DNA from: Alphaproteobacteria bacterium
Lineage (GTDB): Bacteria > Pseudomonadota > Alphaproteobacteria > JANQMY01
Reading direction: 5' to 3'
Assembly: GCA_028289425.1 (NCBI GenBank)
Contig: JANQPL010000012.1
Coordinates: 124,001 to 188,000 of the forward strand
DNA: 64,000 nt
Shown: piece by piece, positions 33,915 to 42,430 of the stretch
Layout of the letters: each line of letters starts with the position of its first letter
Position numbering within the stretch: position 1 is the first letter of the stretch
Made by a program: the position numbers and the translations under genes
The notes under the pieces: model-generated
Databases searched by the model: none
Told to the model about the DNA's origin: nothing
What the model saw: the letters and a program-made list of their open reading frames with translations, nothing else

Positions 33915-34433
33915 TTATTTTTGGTAGATGTCTTGCATTCCGATGCATTTCAGCAACACCATACCCTCTATGGTGATCAGAAGCTGGGCGGCTTCCGCAT
34001 CGCGCGCTTTTTCGCTTTTGCATTTGAGCTGCGATTTCGCCCAGTCAAGCAGACCGCGGCCGATTTGTTCGCCCACTTGGGCGTAGAACGGATCCCCTTT
34101 GGCCGACAGACTGGCGATTTCAAGCCACAGGCTCATATAGGGAAACATCTTGTCATCCAGCAACAGGGTCGACAGCTTTTCCTGAAGCTTGTTGACGGGA
34201 ACCGGTTTCTTTGCCGTGTGTTCCTCCAGCAAGACCACAAGCTGCGTCAGTATGTGTTCCAGGCTTGCGGAAATCACCTCCGCCTTGTCCTTGAAGTAAT
34301 AGAGCAGCATGCGGTCGCTGGTCTGGGCGGCTTTCGCGAGCGGGCGCAAGCTCGACGCCACCAGCCCTTCGTTCAGAATGTAAGCGGCAAGCCGATCCAA
34401 AATTTCCTGTCGTTTTTCGTCGGTTTTGTTCAA
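33915..34433 (-). CDS. TetR-like regulator
   Basis: A 172-residue protein, short for the family. The HTH is at residues 8-52 (RQEILDRLAAYILNEGLVAS, then SDRMLLYYFKDKAEVI) with a helical C-domain. It is convergent with the small membrane protein gene. The perfect TGTAGC dyad upstream of that gene is a plausible target; regulation across convergent genes is inference. Confidence 0.82.
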   Translation of the reverse strand: MNKTDEKRQEILDRLAAYILNEGLVASSLRPLAKAAQTSDRMLLYYFKDKAEVISASLEHILTQLVVLLEEHTAKKPVPVNKLQEKLSTLLLDDKMFPYMSLWLEIASLSAKGDPFYAQVGEQIGRGLLDWAKSQLKCKSEKARDAEAAQLLITIEGMVLLKCIGMQDIYQK

Positions 34434-34540
34434 GGCTGCTCAGAACTTAGATATCAGGCGCTAATCATGAAGAGATATGCCACTTGGTGATCAAATGCGC
34501 AAATTTAGTTTGTCTACGGAGGGTGTGGATATAAAGGAGT

Positions 34541-34626
34541 ATTAAGGGGACACAATACTTAATTCGCACGCCCAGCGCCTATAGAGATTTTCGCTATTGG
34601 AGAATTAAGTTTTGTGTCCCCTTAAT
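34541..34626. repeat. 25-bp inverted repeat ending in TTAAGGGGACACAA
   Basis: The arms 34541-34565 and 34602-34626 differ at one of 25 positions around a 36-nt centre. Each arm carries TTAAGGGGACACAA facing outwards and ACTTAATTC-like sequence inside. Motifs of the 'AAGGGGACA...AATACTTAATT' kind are known flanking Y1 (HUH) REP-associated transposase genes in many bacteria; here no transposase is present, so it looks like a non-autonomous relic. Confidence 0.65.
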
Positions 34627-34632
34627 ACACCA

Positions 34633-35475
34633 CTATTTCTCATTCGTCTGCAATTGCACAAAGTTGCCGAGCAGCATCAGGACCGCGCCCAGCAAGATCG
34701 CGATGCTGAACGGCTCGCTGTAGAACGCCACGCCCACAACGGCGATAAGGGGCAGGCGCAGGAAATCCACCACGATGACCCGGCCCACTTCCGCATAGCT
34801 CATGGCGCGGGTCATACAGTAATGGGCGGACAGGGCCATGGTGGCGACGACGAACACCCAAAACCAGTGGATCAAGGATGTCGGCCACGGCCCGCCCGAG
34901 ATTGCCAGTACGAACCCGATGGGGGTCTGCAGGAGAAACATGTAGAACGGCACAGAGAGGATCTGTCCGCGATTGGTCAGAGATTTGGTGGTGACGATCG
35001 CCACTGCAAATCCTGCAGCACCTGCCAAGACAATAAAAGACGCCGGATCGACAGCCTGGATGCCCGGTTGAACGATCACCAAAACGCCGGCGAATCCAAG
35101 CAACACCGAAAGCGCTTTGCGGGGCGTGATTGCCTCCTTCAGAAACAAGGCTGCGATCAGAACCGCCCAAATAGGTGTGGTGAATTCCAGCGCAAAGACC
35201 TCTGCCAAGGGAAGAAGTCCTATCCCCAAGAACCAAGCATATTGTCCGGCGAAGTGAAAGATGTTTCGCACAAAGTGCAGGCCCACTTGGTCTGTCTGCA
35301 TCGCGGACCGGTTACCGGACGCGAGGATCAACGTTGTGACAAGACCAAGTCCAATAAGGTTTCGCAGGAACAGGGTTTGCAGAGTGCCCACGTCTCCGCT
35401 CAACTCCCTTGCACCGATGGCCATGGTGCTCAACGAAAACACCGACGCCAGCATCCACAGTGTGGCCTGGGGCAT
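34633..35475 (-). CDS. EamA/DMT family transporter (copy 2)
   Basis: A 280-residue membrane protein with ten hydrophobic segments and two EamA repeats. I chose ATG 35475 (MPQATLWMLASVFSLSTMA), which puts the first helix at the start as in relatives; a TTG at 35556 would add 27 polar residues without a ribosome site. It is expressed alone, ending 6 bp from the AAGGGGACACAA inverted repeat. Substrate unknown. Confidence 0.85.
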   Translation of the reverse strand: MPQATLWMLASVFSLSTMAIGARELSGDVGTLQTLFLRNLIGLGLVTTLILASGNRSAMQTDQVGLHFVRNIFHFAGQYAWFLGIGLLPLAEVFALEFTTPIWAVLIAALFLKEAITPRKALSVLLGFAGVLVIVQPGIQAVDPASFIVLAGAAGFAVAIVTTKSLTNRGQILSVPFYMFLLQTPIGFVLAISGGPWPTSLIHWFWVFVVATMALSAHYCMTRAMSYAEVGRVIVVDFLRLPLIAVVGVAFYSEPFSIAILLGAVLMLLGNFVQLQTNEK

Positions 35476-35627
35476 GAGTTTGAACCTGTTCAAAGAAGTT
35501 CTTTCTCGGACCGACAGTGGGTCGGGATTTTTAATCTCGACCCTACGTTCATTCAAGGATGACTAATCGAATGGAGTTACATACCCTGTCCAGCGATGGG
35601 GCAGGCCTATGGGATTACAATTAAGCC

Positions 35628-35769
35628 GTCATGCCCGCCGAAGGCGGGTATCCAACGGCTCTTCAGCAAGCAAAAGCGGGTAATGCGGTATGTCGCCTTT
35701 GCCGCCATTAGATTCCCGGCGGAGTTTATCCTTGTGCTGGCCTTCGGCCAGACACGAGGGCCGGGAATG
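35628..35769. repeat. Two REP-like palindromes in a gene-free gap
   Basis: The gap 35476-35834 holds no gene. At 35628-35656 a GTC foot precedes stem ATGCCCGCC, loop GAA, stem GGCGGGTAT and tail CCAAC. At 35712-35768 an inverted ATTCCCGG / CCGGGAAT pair encloses a smaller hairpin CTGGCC-TTC-GGCCAG (35738-35752); the outer right arm is followed by GAC, the GTC foot on the other strand. The two palindromes point toward each other, like a REP doublet. Confidence 0.7.
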
Positions 35770-35834
35770 ACTATTTGTTTTTGTCTACCCTGTTCGCCAA
35801 ACAGCGGCGGAGAACTTAGAGCCCAAGTGTGCGA

Positions 35835-37112
35835 CTAGGTCTGCGCCAGGGCCTGCTCCAAATCCGCGATGATGTCGGCGGGGTCCTCGATGCCCACCGA
35901 CAGCCGCACCACGTCGGGGCCGGCGCCCGCGAGCGTCTGCTGTTCCTCCGTGAGCTGACGGTGGGTGGTCGATGACGGGTGAATGATCAGACTGCGCGTG
36001 TCGCCGATATTGGCCACATGGCTGAAGAGCTGCACGCTGTCGACGATCTTCACGCCCGCGTCATAGCCGCCTTTAACGCCGAAGGTGAAGACGGAGCCGG
36101 CGCCTTTCGGGCAATACTTCAACACACGCTCGTGGTTGGGATCGCTTTTGAGGCCTGCATAATTCACCCAGCTTACTTTGTCATGTTCCGACAAATATTC
36201 GGCCACCGCCTGGGCGTTGTCGCAATGTCGCTGCATGCGTAAGGGCAGGGTCTCGATGCCGTTCAAGATGTAGAATGCGTTGGCGGGCGACAGGGCCGGG
36301 CCGAAGTCGCGCAGCGCCAGTACCCGGCAGGCAATGGCAAAGCCGATGGGGCCGAAGGTCTCATGAAGCTTCATGCCGTGATAGCTTTCGCACGGCGCCG
36401 ACAGGGTGGGGAACTTATCGTCCGCAGACCAATTAAAATTGCCGCCGTCCACAATCATGCCGCCGATGGAATTGCCGTGGCCGCCCATAAATTTGGTGAG
36501 CGAATGCACCACCACATTGGCGCCCCATTCCAGCGGGCGGCACAGATAAGGCGTTGCCATGGTGTTATCCACGATGAGCGGCACATGGGCGTCTTCCGCG
36601 ATCTTGGCGATGGCTTCCAAGTCCGTCACGATGCCACCCGGGTTCGCCAAGCTTTCCACAAAGATCGCTTTGGTTTTGGGCGTAATCGCCGCTTTGAATT
36701 CGTCCGGGTTGGTGGCGTCCGCCCAGTTCACATGCCAGTCGAATTTCTTGAAGGCGTGATTGAACTGGTTGATGGAACCGCCATAAAGCTGTCGGCCGGC
36801 CACGAACTCATCGCCGGGCCCCATCAGCGTATGAAAAATCATAAACTGAGCGCCATGGCCAGACGCCGCGGCAAGGCCCGCCGTACCGCCTTCCAGCGCT
36901 GCCACACGTTCTTCCAAAACCGACTGGGTCGGGTTGTTGATCCGAGTGTAGATATTTCCGAAGGCTTCCAGATTGAACAGGCTGGCGGCATGGTCCGCGT
37001 CGTTGAACACATAGGACGTGGTCTGATAAATGGGCGTAGCGCGCGCGCCCGTGGCGGGGTCCGGGGCGGCGCCCGCATGAACTGCCAATGTGCTGAAGCC
37101 GTAATCACTCAT
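35835..37112 (-). CDS. metY: O-acetylhomoserine aminocarboxypropyltransferase (sulfhydrylase)
   Basis: A 425-residue PLP enzyme of the Cys/Met metabolism family. It has YGFSTLAVHAGAAPDPATGA, the GHGAQ helix, VDNTMATPYLCRPLEWGAN and the PLP Lys in HSLTKFMGGHGN. It makes homocysteine or methionine from O-acetylhomoserine and sulfide or methanethiol. ATG 37112 follows AAGGGATC and overlaps the upstream CoA-binding gene's stop by 4 bp (ATGA), so the two are co-translated. No riboswitch was recognised upstream. Confidence 0.92.
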   Translation of the reverse strand: MSDYGFSTLAVHAGAAPDPATGARATPIYQTTSYVFNDADHAASLFNLEAFGNIYTRINNPTQSVLEERVAALEGGTAGLAAASGHGAQFMIFHTLMGPGDEFVAGRQLYGGSINQFNHAFKKFDWHVNWADATNPDEFKAAITPKTKAIFVESLANPGGIVTDLEAIAKIAEDAHVPLIVDNTMATPYLCRPLEWGANVVVHSLTKFMGGHGNSIGGMIVDGGNFNWSADDKFPTLSAPCESYHGMKLHETFGPIGFAIACRVLALRDFGPALSPANAFYILNGIETLPLRMQRHCDNAQAVAEYLSEHDKVSWVNYAGLKSDPNHERVLKYCPKGAGSVFTFGVKGGYDAGVKIVDSVQLFSHVANIGDTRSLIIHPSSTTHRQLTEEQQTLAGAGPDVVRLSVGIEDPADIIADLEQALAQT

Positions 37113-37657
37113 AAAGATCCCTTTCCCTGTCCAATTGGGGTGCGTGTCAATGTGGGGGCAGACTGCCGCTGATTGCCGACAAGCCCTTTGCGCCTGTTGT
37201 CGATGACGCGGCTGTTGGCGCCGATCCAACCCATCTCGCCATTGAGGCGGCCATATTCCATTTTGGGGCAGCGGTTCATGATCACGGTCAGGCCCGCATC
37301 TTCCGCGCGCTTTGCCGCCGCTTTGTTGACCACGCCAAGCTGCATCCAAACCACTTTGGCGCCGATGGCGATTGCCTGATCGGTGATTTCGCCGGCAGCA
37401 TCACCGCCGCGAAACACTTCCACCATGTCGATGGGTTCGTCGATCTCTTCCAGCGAGGCGTAAACTTTTTGTCCCAGCAGGTCTTGACCCGCAAGTCCCG
37501 GATTAACCGGGAACACCCGATAGCCCTTTTGCAGCAAGTATTTCAGAACGAAATAGCTGGGGCGCACTTCGTTGGCGCTGGCGCCCACCAGGGCAATGGT
37601 CTTTACGTCGCGCAAAACTTTGGTGATGAGCTCGTCGGAATAGGTCTGTTCAGTCAT
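37109..37657 (-). CDS. CoA-binding domain protein (YccU-like)
   Basis: A 182-residue protein with a Rossmann CoA-binding domain: TIALVGASANEVRPSYFVLKYLLQKGYRVFPVNP, then VEVFRGGDAAGEITDQAIAIGAKVVWMQLGV and MNRCPKMEYGRL. No ATP-grasp partner domain is fused. It is coupled to metY in a gene order seen in several alphaproteobacteria. ATG 37657 lacks a clear ribosome site (CCTCCCCTC before it), so it may be leaderless or start elsewhere. Its frame continues upstream into the REP block. Confidence 0.85.
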   Translation of the reverse strand: MTEQTYSDELITKVLRDVKTIALVGASANEVRPSYFVLKYLLQKGYRVFPVNPGLAGQDLLGQKVYASLEEIDEPIDMVEVFRGGDAAGEITDQAIAIGAKVVWMQLGVVNKAAAKRAEDAGLTVIMNRCPKMEYGRLNGEMGWIGANSRVIDNRRKGLVGNQRQSAPTLTRTPIGQGKGSL

Positions 37658-37736
37658 GAGGGGAGGTTGTAGGGGATATGCGTCGTGATTTCCACTTTTG
37701 TGGGTGGTTTTGGTCGTCCCCGCCAAAAACTCCAAC

Positions 37737-38286
37737 GTCGTCCCTGCGGAAGCAGGGACCCATACCCACGTACCTAGAGACGAGAACACAGTGGCTATGG
37801 GCCCCAGCTTTCGCTGGGGCGACAAAAGAGGGGAATGCACCTATCCTCTTGGTCGAACGCGCACAACTCGACAGATTTGCTGCTTCGGCTGATACGTCGG
37901 TACCTATGAGCTACTACGTCTACATACTGGCCAGCAGAAAGCATGGCACCTTGTATGTTGGTGTGACCAACAATCTCTTGCGCCGCGTTTTCGAACATCG
38001 CGAACATTTGGCGGAAGGCTTCGCGAAGAAGCACGACGTGACCAAGCTCGTCTATTTCGAAGCGTTTGAGAGTGTTGAAGCAGCGATCGTTCGCGAAAAG
38101 CGCCTCAAGGTTTGGAAGCGCGATTGGAAGATTGAGCTGATCGAGGAGAGCAATCCGGAATGGGTCGATCTTTATCCCACGCTTCAATAGAATTCTGTTG
38201 TCGCCCCAGCGAAAGCTGGGGCCCATAACCCCTTGAGTCACATCGTGGGCACTGTGGGTATGGGTCCCTGCTTCCGCAGGGACGAC
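37737..38286. mobile_element. GIY-YIG gene bracketed by 88-bp inverted REP doublets
   Basis: The arms 37737-37824 and 38199-38286 are equal in length (88 bp) and inverted. Each carries two perfect 8-bp-stem hairpins: GTCCCTGC/GCAGGGAC (loop GGAA, or TTCC in the other orientation) and GCCCCAGC/GCTGGGGC (loop TTTC or GAAA). Both hairpins have a GTC foot and CCATA tail. The 27-36 nt between hairpins are not conserved between the two arms, so the hairpins themselves are under constraint. The 374-bp interior holds only the GIY-YIG gene. The whole unit sits between the CoA-binding and enoyl-CoA hydratase genes. Confidence 0.7.
37906..38190 (+). CDS. GIY-YIG nuclease domain protein (copy 2)
   Basis: A 94-residue single-domain protein: YVYILASRKHGTLYVGVT (GIY and YIG strands), catalytic Arg in LLRRVFEH, Glu in VREKRLKVWKR and Asn in SNPEW. 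The active-site set looks complete. It shares long identical stretches with copy 3 (GTLYVGVTN, RRVFEH, REKRLK) but not with copy 1. ATG 37906 is preceded by no strong ribosome site. Its reading frame continues upstream through the left hairpin arm, but that part has the low-complexity look of translated repeat. Bracketed by inverted REP doublets. Confidence 0.85.
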   Translation: MSYYVYILASRKHGTLYVGVTNNLLRRVFEHREHLAEGFAKKHDVTKLVYFEAFESVEAAIVREKRLKVWKRDWKIELIEESNPEWVDLYPTLQ

Positions 38287-38288
38287 AT

Positions 38289-39113
38289 TTATCTATCCCT
38301 CCAAACCGGGTCGCGCTTTTCGATAAACGCGCCGATACCTTCTTCCGCATCTTGGGTAAGCATGTTGTGCACCATCACTTCCGCAGCGTAGGCATAGGCG
38401 TCCGCAAGCGGCATTTCCACTTGGTCGTAAAATGCTTGCTTGCCGATCGCGAGGGTTTTGGAGGACTTGGACGCAATCTTCGCCGCCAGATCATCCACTT
38501 CCTTGTCCAACCGATCTTCCGGCACGGCGCGATTGATCAATCCGAAACGCTCCGCAGTTTCTGCGTCCATCATTTCGCCGGTGAGCAGCATCTCCATGGC
38601 GTGCTTGCGGGACACATTGCGGGACAGTGCTACCATCGGCGTTGAGCAAAACAGACCGATGTTGACACCGGGCGTTGCAAAGTGTGCGGTGTCTACTGCG
38701 ATGGCCAAATCGCAGCTTGCCACCAATTGGCATCCCGCAGCCGTGGCCACACCGTGTACCCGCGCGATCACCGGCTTTGGGTGATTGACGATGCTCTGCA
38801 TGAGCTTGCCGCATTGGGCCATGATTTCCGCATAAAAGGCACGGCCGCCATCGTCCCGCGCCCGTTCCGCCGTCAACTCCTTCAAATCATGGCCGGACGA
38901 AAAGACCGGGCCTGCCGCCGCCAGCACGATCACCCGTACCTCCGGATTTTCCGCCGCTTCATCCAAGGAAAACTGCAACACCGACATGAGACCCGTGGAC
39001 AGGCTATTCCGCTGCTTCGGCCGGTTGAGGGTGAGGGTCGCCACGCCGTTTTTGATGTCGGTGAGCAAAAGAGGCTCTTGGGTGGTGGTATCGGGGCTTT
39101 CTGCGGCTTTCAT
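38289..39113 (-). CDS. Enoyl-CoA hydratase/isomerase family protein
   Basis: A 274-residue crotonase-fold protein. The oxyanion-hole loops are AAAGPVFSSGHDLKEL and VHGVATAAGCQLVASCDLAIA; it has PGVNIGLFCSTPMVALSR and ends in FIEKRDPVWRDR, like the ECHDC3 subgroup. Of the two crotonase acid positions only part is clear, so hydratase activity is likely but unproven. I chose ATG 39113 because GGAG lies 6 bp upstream; ATG 39140 is the alternative. Its stop almost touches the right REP arm. Confidence 0.9.
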   Translation of the reverse strand: MKAAESPDTTTQEPLLLTDIKNGVATLTLNRPKQRNSLSTGLMSVLQFSLDEAAENPEVRVIVLAAAGPVFSSGHDLKELTAERARDDGGRAFYAEIMAQCGKLMQSIVNHPKPVIARVHGVATAAGCQLVASCDLAIAVDTAHFATPGVNIGLFCSTPMVALSRNVSRKHAMEMLLTGEMMDAETAERFGLINRAVPEDRLDKEVDDLAAKIASKSSKTLAIGKQAFYDQVEMPLADAYAYAAEVMVHNMLTQDAEEGIGAFIEKRDPVWRDR

Positions 39114-39260
39114 GGACGTCTCCTTTATGGTTGTGGCCATGTTAGACCGGGGCTTAGGTCGCGCGCATCGTTTTATCCGTTCGGAGTGTGGTAAAATAAT
39201 ACCTCATTTTTAAGATGCTGTTTTTAAACAAGTTTTTTGGTGAGAATTTGCTTGTACAGG

Positions 39261-39289
39261 TTGACAGTTCTCATCGTGACCTCTACAAC
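39261..39289 (+). promoter_or_regulatory. Promoter of the rplM-rpsI operon
   Basis: TTGACA at 39261-39266 and TACAAC at 39284-39289 are 17 bp apart. They lie 55 bp before the rplM ATG at 39344 in a gap of 230 bp. The fit to a sigma-70 promoter is good at the -35 element and fair at the -10. Confidence 0.55.
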
Positions 39290-39343
39290 CCGGCGCCAAT
39301 GTAAACGACGGGGCGGTAGCTCCTCTTTCGCGGTACCGAAACG

Positions 39344-39811
39344 ATGAAAACCTATTCTGCAAAGCCTGCGGATATCGAGAAGAAATGGATTCTGATCGAT
39401 GCCAACGGCCTGGTGGTGGGGCGCCTGGCCTCGCTGATTGCCATGCGCCTGCGCGGCAAACATAAGCCCAGCTTCACCCCTCATATGGATTGCGGCGACA
39501 ACGTTGTCGTCATCAATGCGGACAAGGTGGTGCTTACCGGCAACAAGCGCACCGGCAAAAAGTATTACTGGCACACGGGCTATCCGGGCGGCATCAAGGA
39601 ACGTACCGCCGACAAGATTTTGGACGGCAAGTTTCCGGAACGGGTGCTGATGAAAGCCGTGCAGCGCATGATGCCGGGCGGTCCGCTCAGCCGGCGTCAG
39701 CTTACCCATTTGAGAATTTATTCGGGGGCGGAACATCCGCATGCGGCACAAGAGCCCATGGCGCTCGATGTGAAAAGCATGAACCCCAAGAACTTCAAGG
39801 GAATTGAATAA
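39344..39811 (+). CDS. rplM: 50S ribosomal protein L13
   Basis: A 155-residue L13. It has [52 protein letters not shown] and the closing [17 protein letters not shown]. It is an early assembly protein of the 50S subunit. It shares one base with rpsI (TAATG), the conserved bacterial pairing. Confidence 0.98.
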   Translation: MKTYSAKPADIEKKWILIDANGLVVGRLASLIAMRLRGKHKPSFTPHMDCGDNVVVINADKVVLTGNKRTGKKYYWHTGYPGGIKERTADKILDGKFPERVLMKAVQRMMPGGPLSRRQLTHLRIYSGAEHPHAAQEPMALDVKSMNPKNFKGIE

Positions 39812-40311
39812 TGGCGGAAGAAACTCAAACCCTGGAAGATTTGGGTAAGCTTACCGGACAGGAAGCGGCAGCCGGTACGCCGGCCGAAGCACCGGCGGAA
39901 CCCGCGGAACCGCAAATCGACGATCTGGGCCGCTCCTATGCCACCGGCAAACGGAAAGACGCGGTTGCCCGCGTGTGGATCAAGCCGGGCACGGGCAAAA
40001 TCACCGTCAACGGACGGGATGTTGAGGTCTATTTCGCGCGTCCGGTGTTGCGGATGATCATGACCCAGCCGCTGGCAACGGCGCAGCGTCAGGGCCAATA
40101 CGATATTACCTGCACGGTCAAAGGTGGCGGTCTGTCGGGACAAGCCGGCGCGGTGCGCCATGGCCTGTCGAAGGCGCTCACCTATTACGAGCCCGATCTG
40201 CGGCCGGTGCTGAAAAGCGCAGGCTTCCTTACCCGCGACAGCCGCGTGGTCGAGCGTAAGAAATACGGCAAGCGCAAGGCCCGACGAAGCTTCCAATTCT
40301 CGAAGCGCTAA
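39811..40311 (+). CDS. rpsI: 30S ribosomal protein S9
   Basis: A 166-residue S9 with an acidic, Ala/Pro/Glu-rich N-terminal extension of about 45 residues, common in Alphaproteobacteria. The core has [39 protein letters not shown] and the basic tail ending FQFSKR, which reaches the P-site tRNA. TAATG overlap with rplM. Confidence 0.98.
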   Translation: MAEETQTLEDLGKLTGQEAAAGTPAEAPAEPAEPQIDDLGRSYATGKRKDAVARVWIKPGTGKITVNGRDVEVYFARPVLRMIMTQPLATAQRQGQYDITCTVKGGGLSGQAGAVRHGLSKALTYYEPDLRPVLKSAGFLTRDSRVVERKKYGKRKARRSFQFSKR

Positions 40312-40363
40312 TCGCCAGATTGTTGGGGCGCGTCCATGGGGCCGCGCGCCAAGCCAGCGATGT

Positions 40364-41062
40364 TTAGGACGCGACGACCCGGATGGGCGTTTGCGCGTGA
40401 GACGGTTTCCGGATCACCCCGCAATCGGTCGAGATGACCTGGGGCTCCAACCCCTTCTCGGCGCAAAACTCCATATAGGCCTGATAGGCACCGTCCCATT
40501 TGTTGTTATCGAGTACGTCATCAACAAACAGGTAGCCCTCAGGCACCAGCCGATCCCAGATTTTCTCCAAGCCGATCTTGGTGGGTTGGTACAGATCCAC
40601 GTCCAGATAGGCCACCTTGACCGGCGGGAGTTCCGCGAAATCGACCTTTTTAATATCCGCACGGATGGGAGTGACGAATTCGAATTCTTTGAAGTCTTTG
40701 ACGAACTTATCGTAGGTGTTCCAGAACACCTGCATTTCCCACATCGTCTTGCTGCGGTTTTTGACTTCGAAGTCCAGATCGTCGGGATCGAAGGAGCTGA
40801 ACGTATCGATGGCATAATAGGGCACGTCCAGGTTCATGAGCTGGATATGCTCGGCAACGAAGCGGGTGGTCATGCCCCGGGCGACACCCACTTCCACGAA
40901 GCAGCCCGGCACGTGCTTTAAGTCTTCCAAAGCGTTCACGAAGGAGGCCAGGTGAAGCGGCGAACAGAAATAGGGATATTCGGTTGCCCACAGACCCATT
41001 TTGTAGGCAGCCTTCTTGACTTGCTGCCGCATGAAGAAGTTAAACGCGTTCACTGGTCTCAC
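40364..41062 (-). CDS. TylF/MycF-like SAM-dependent methyltransferase
   Basis: A 232-residue methyltransferase: VPGCFVEVGVARGMTTRFVAEH for SAM binding, YAIDTFSSFDPDD after it, and the metal-binding DVDLYQPTKIGLE with LVPEGYLFVDDVLDN. Pattern of the TylF/MycF (macrocin O-methyltransferase) family, which methylates sugar hydroxyls in a Mg-dependent way. Here, alone between rpsI and argC, a surface polysaccharide or lipid substrate is more likely than an antibiotic. Confidence 0.85.
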   Translation of the reverse strand: MRPVNAFNFFMRQQVKKAAYKMGLWATEYPYFCSPLHLASFVNALEDLKHVPGCFVEVGVARGMTTRFVAEHIQLMNLDVPYYAIDTFSSFDPDDLDFEVKNRSKTMWEMQVFWNTYDKFVKDFKEFEFVTPIRADIKKVDFAELPPVKVAYLDVDLYQPTKIGLEKIWDRLVPEGYLFVDDVLDNNKWDGAYQAYMEFCAEKGLEPQVISTDCGVIRKPSHAQTPIRVVAS

Positions 41063-41231
41063 CCTTTTATAAATCGTTAAGGTTACCTTAGCGCATCGGG
41101 CACGTAATTGGGAAGTATTCGTTGAAGAACAGTAGGCTTCGTGAGTCGGATTTATTGAGTATGGTTAATATTTCGGCAGAAAAGCTGAAGCAATGGGCAG
41201 GGCCGCCCAAGTTAAACTTCGAGTGATAAAC

Positions 41232-42284
41232 ATGACGATGACCAAAGAAAGAATCAGAATCGGTATTCTCGGCGCCAGCGGCTATACGGGCGCGGAGCTT
41301 ATTCGTTTGCTTGCTTGCCATCCGCAGGCGGACATTCAGGTCATTGCCGGCGAGCGAACAGCCGGTCAGCCCTTGGCCGACGTCTTGCCACATCTCGCTA
41401 TGGTCGATGTACCGCCCTTGGTGAAGATCGAGCAGGTGGATTATGCATCGCTCGATGCGGTGTTCTGCGCGTTGCCCCATGCCACCACCCAGGCGGTGGT
41501 GTCGGCCATGCCCTCCTCGGTGAAGGTCTTCGACATCTCCGCGGACTTCCGCCTGGACAATATGGACACCTATGCGGAATGGTATGGCGGCGCCCATAAG
41601 GCGCCGGCGCTGCAGAACGACGCGGTCTACGGCCTGACGGAATTCTACCGGGAACAGATCAAGACAAAGCGCATCATCGCCTGCCCGGGCTGTTATCCCA
41701 CCACGTCGCTGTTGCCGCTGGTGCCGCTGTTGGAAGCGGGGGCAATCGATAAAGACCGGATCATTATCGATGCCAAGTCAGGCGTGTCCGGCGCCGGCCG
41801 GGCGGAAAAGCAGGCCAATCTGTTCAGCGAAGTGTCGGAAGCAGTCCACGCATATGGGGTCGGCCGCCACCGGCACATGCCCGAAATCGAGCAGGAGCTT
41901 GCCAAGGCCGCGGGCCAAGACATCACCATCACCTTCACGCCGCATCTGATCCCCATGAACCGGGGTATCCTGGCGACGATCTATGTGAAGCTTGCCGATG
42001 GCCAATCCGTCGACAGCGCATATGAGGTTTTGGCGCGGCGTTATGAGCAAGAAGAGTTTGTATCGGTCTTGCCGGTCGGCCAAACGCCAGCGACGCGCCA
42101 TGTGCGCGGGTCCAACTACGCCATGATCGGCCTTGCTCCCGACCGCGTGCCCGGGCACATGATCATCGTGGCCGTAACCGACAATCTGGTGAAAGGCGCC
42201 TCCGGCCAGGCGGTGCAGAACTTCAATGTGGCGTTCGGTTTTCCGGAAGTGACGGGGCTCACCCAAAAACCTCTGTTTCCATAA
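41232..42284 (+). CDS. argC: N-acetyl-gamma-glutamyl-phosphate reductase
   Basis: A 350-residue ArgC, third step of arginine synthesis. NADP loop GILGASGYTGAELIRLLACHP, active-site Cys in CPGCYPTTSLLPL, and HRHMPEIEQEL with the catalytic His. I chose ATG 41232 (MTMTKERIRIG); ATG 41238 is equally possible and the earlier in-frame codons are unlikely. Position downstream of rplM-rpsI is typical of Alphaproteobacteria. Confidence 0.96.
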   Translation: MTMTKERIRIGILGASGYTGAELIRLLACHPQADIQVIAGERTAGQPLADVLPHLAMVDVPPLVKIEQVDYASLDAVFCALPHATTQAVVSAMPSSVKVFDISADFRLDNMDTYAEWYGGAHKAPALQNDAVYGLTEFYREQIKTKRIIACPGCYPTTSLLPLVPLLEAGAIDKDRIIIDAKSGVSGAGRAEKQANLFSEVSEAVHAYGVGRHRHMPEIEQELAKAAGQDITITFTPHLIPMNRGILATIYVKLADGQSVDSAYEVLARRYEQEEFVSVLPVGQTPATRHVRGSNYAMIGLAPDRVPGHMIIVAVTDNLVKGASGQAVQNFNVAFGFPEVTGLTQKPLFP

Positions 42285-42430
42285 TCCGTTAGCGCCGACA
42301 TGGAAGTGTTACAGTCCTGTGTCAGCTTCTCCCCACAGGTTGGTTGATTAGGGAACAGAGTCCACCCTTTGCGCCCCTCCAGGAGCGCCCGCGGGTGGTG
42401 GCGTGTTCTCTCACGGTGGGGAGAAATAGG

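Noticed and set aside
34612-35562. A 316-codon plus-strand frame
   Set aside because: Antisense to the EamA transporter gene; hydrophilic His/Gln/Arg-rich product as expected from the reverse of a membrane protein.
37658-37736. SAM riboswitch upstream of the CoA-binding/metY genes
   Set aside because: The region shows no SAM-I or SAM-II core that I recognise; it is mostly REP-linked sequence.
37678-37905. Upstream extension of GIY-YIG copy 2 by 76 codons
   Set aside because: It translates the left REP arm; relatives, including copy 3, start at the equivalent of ATG 37906.
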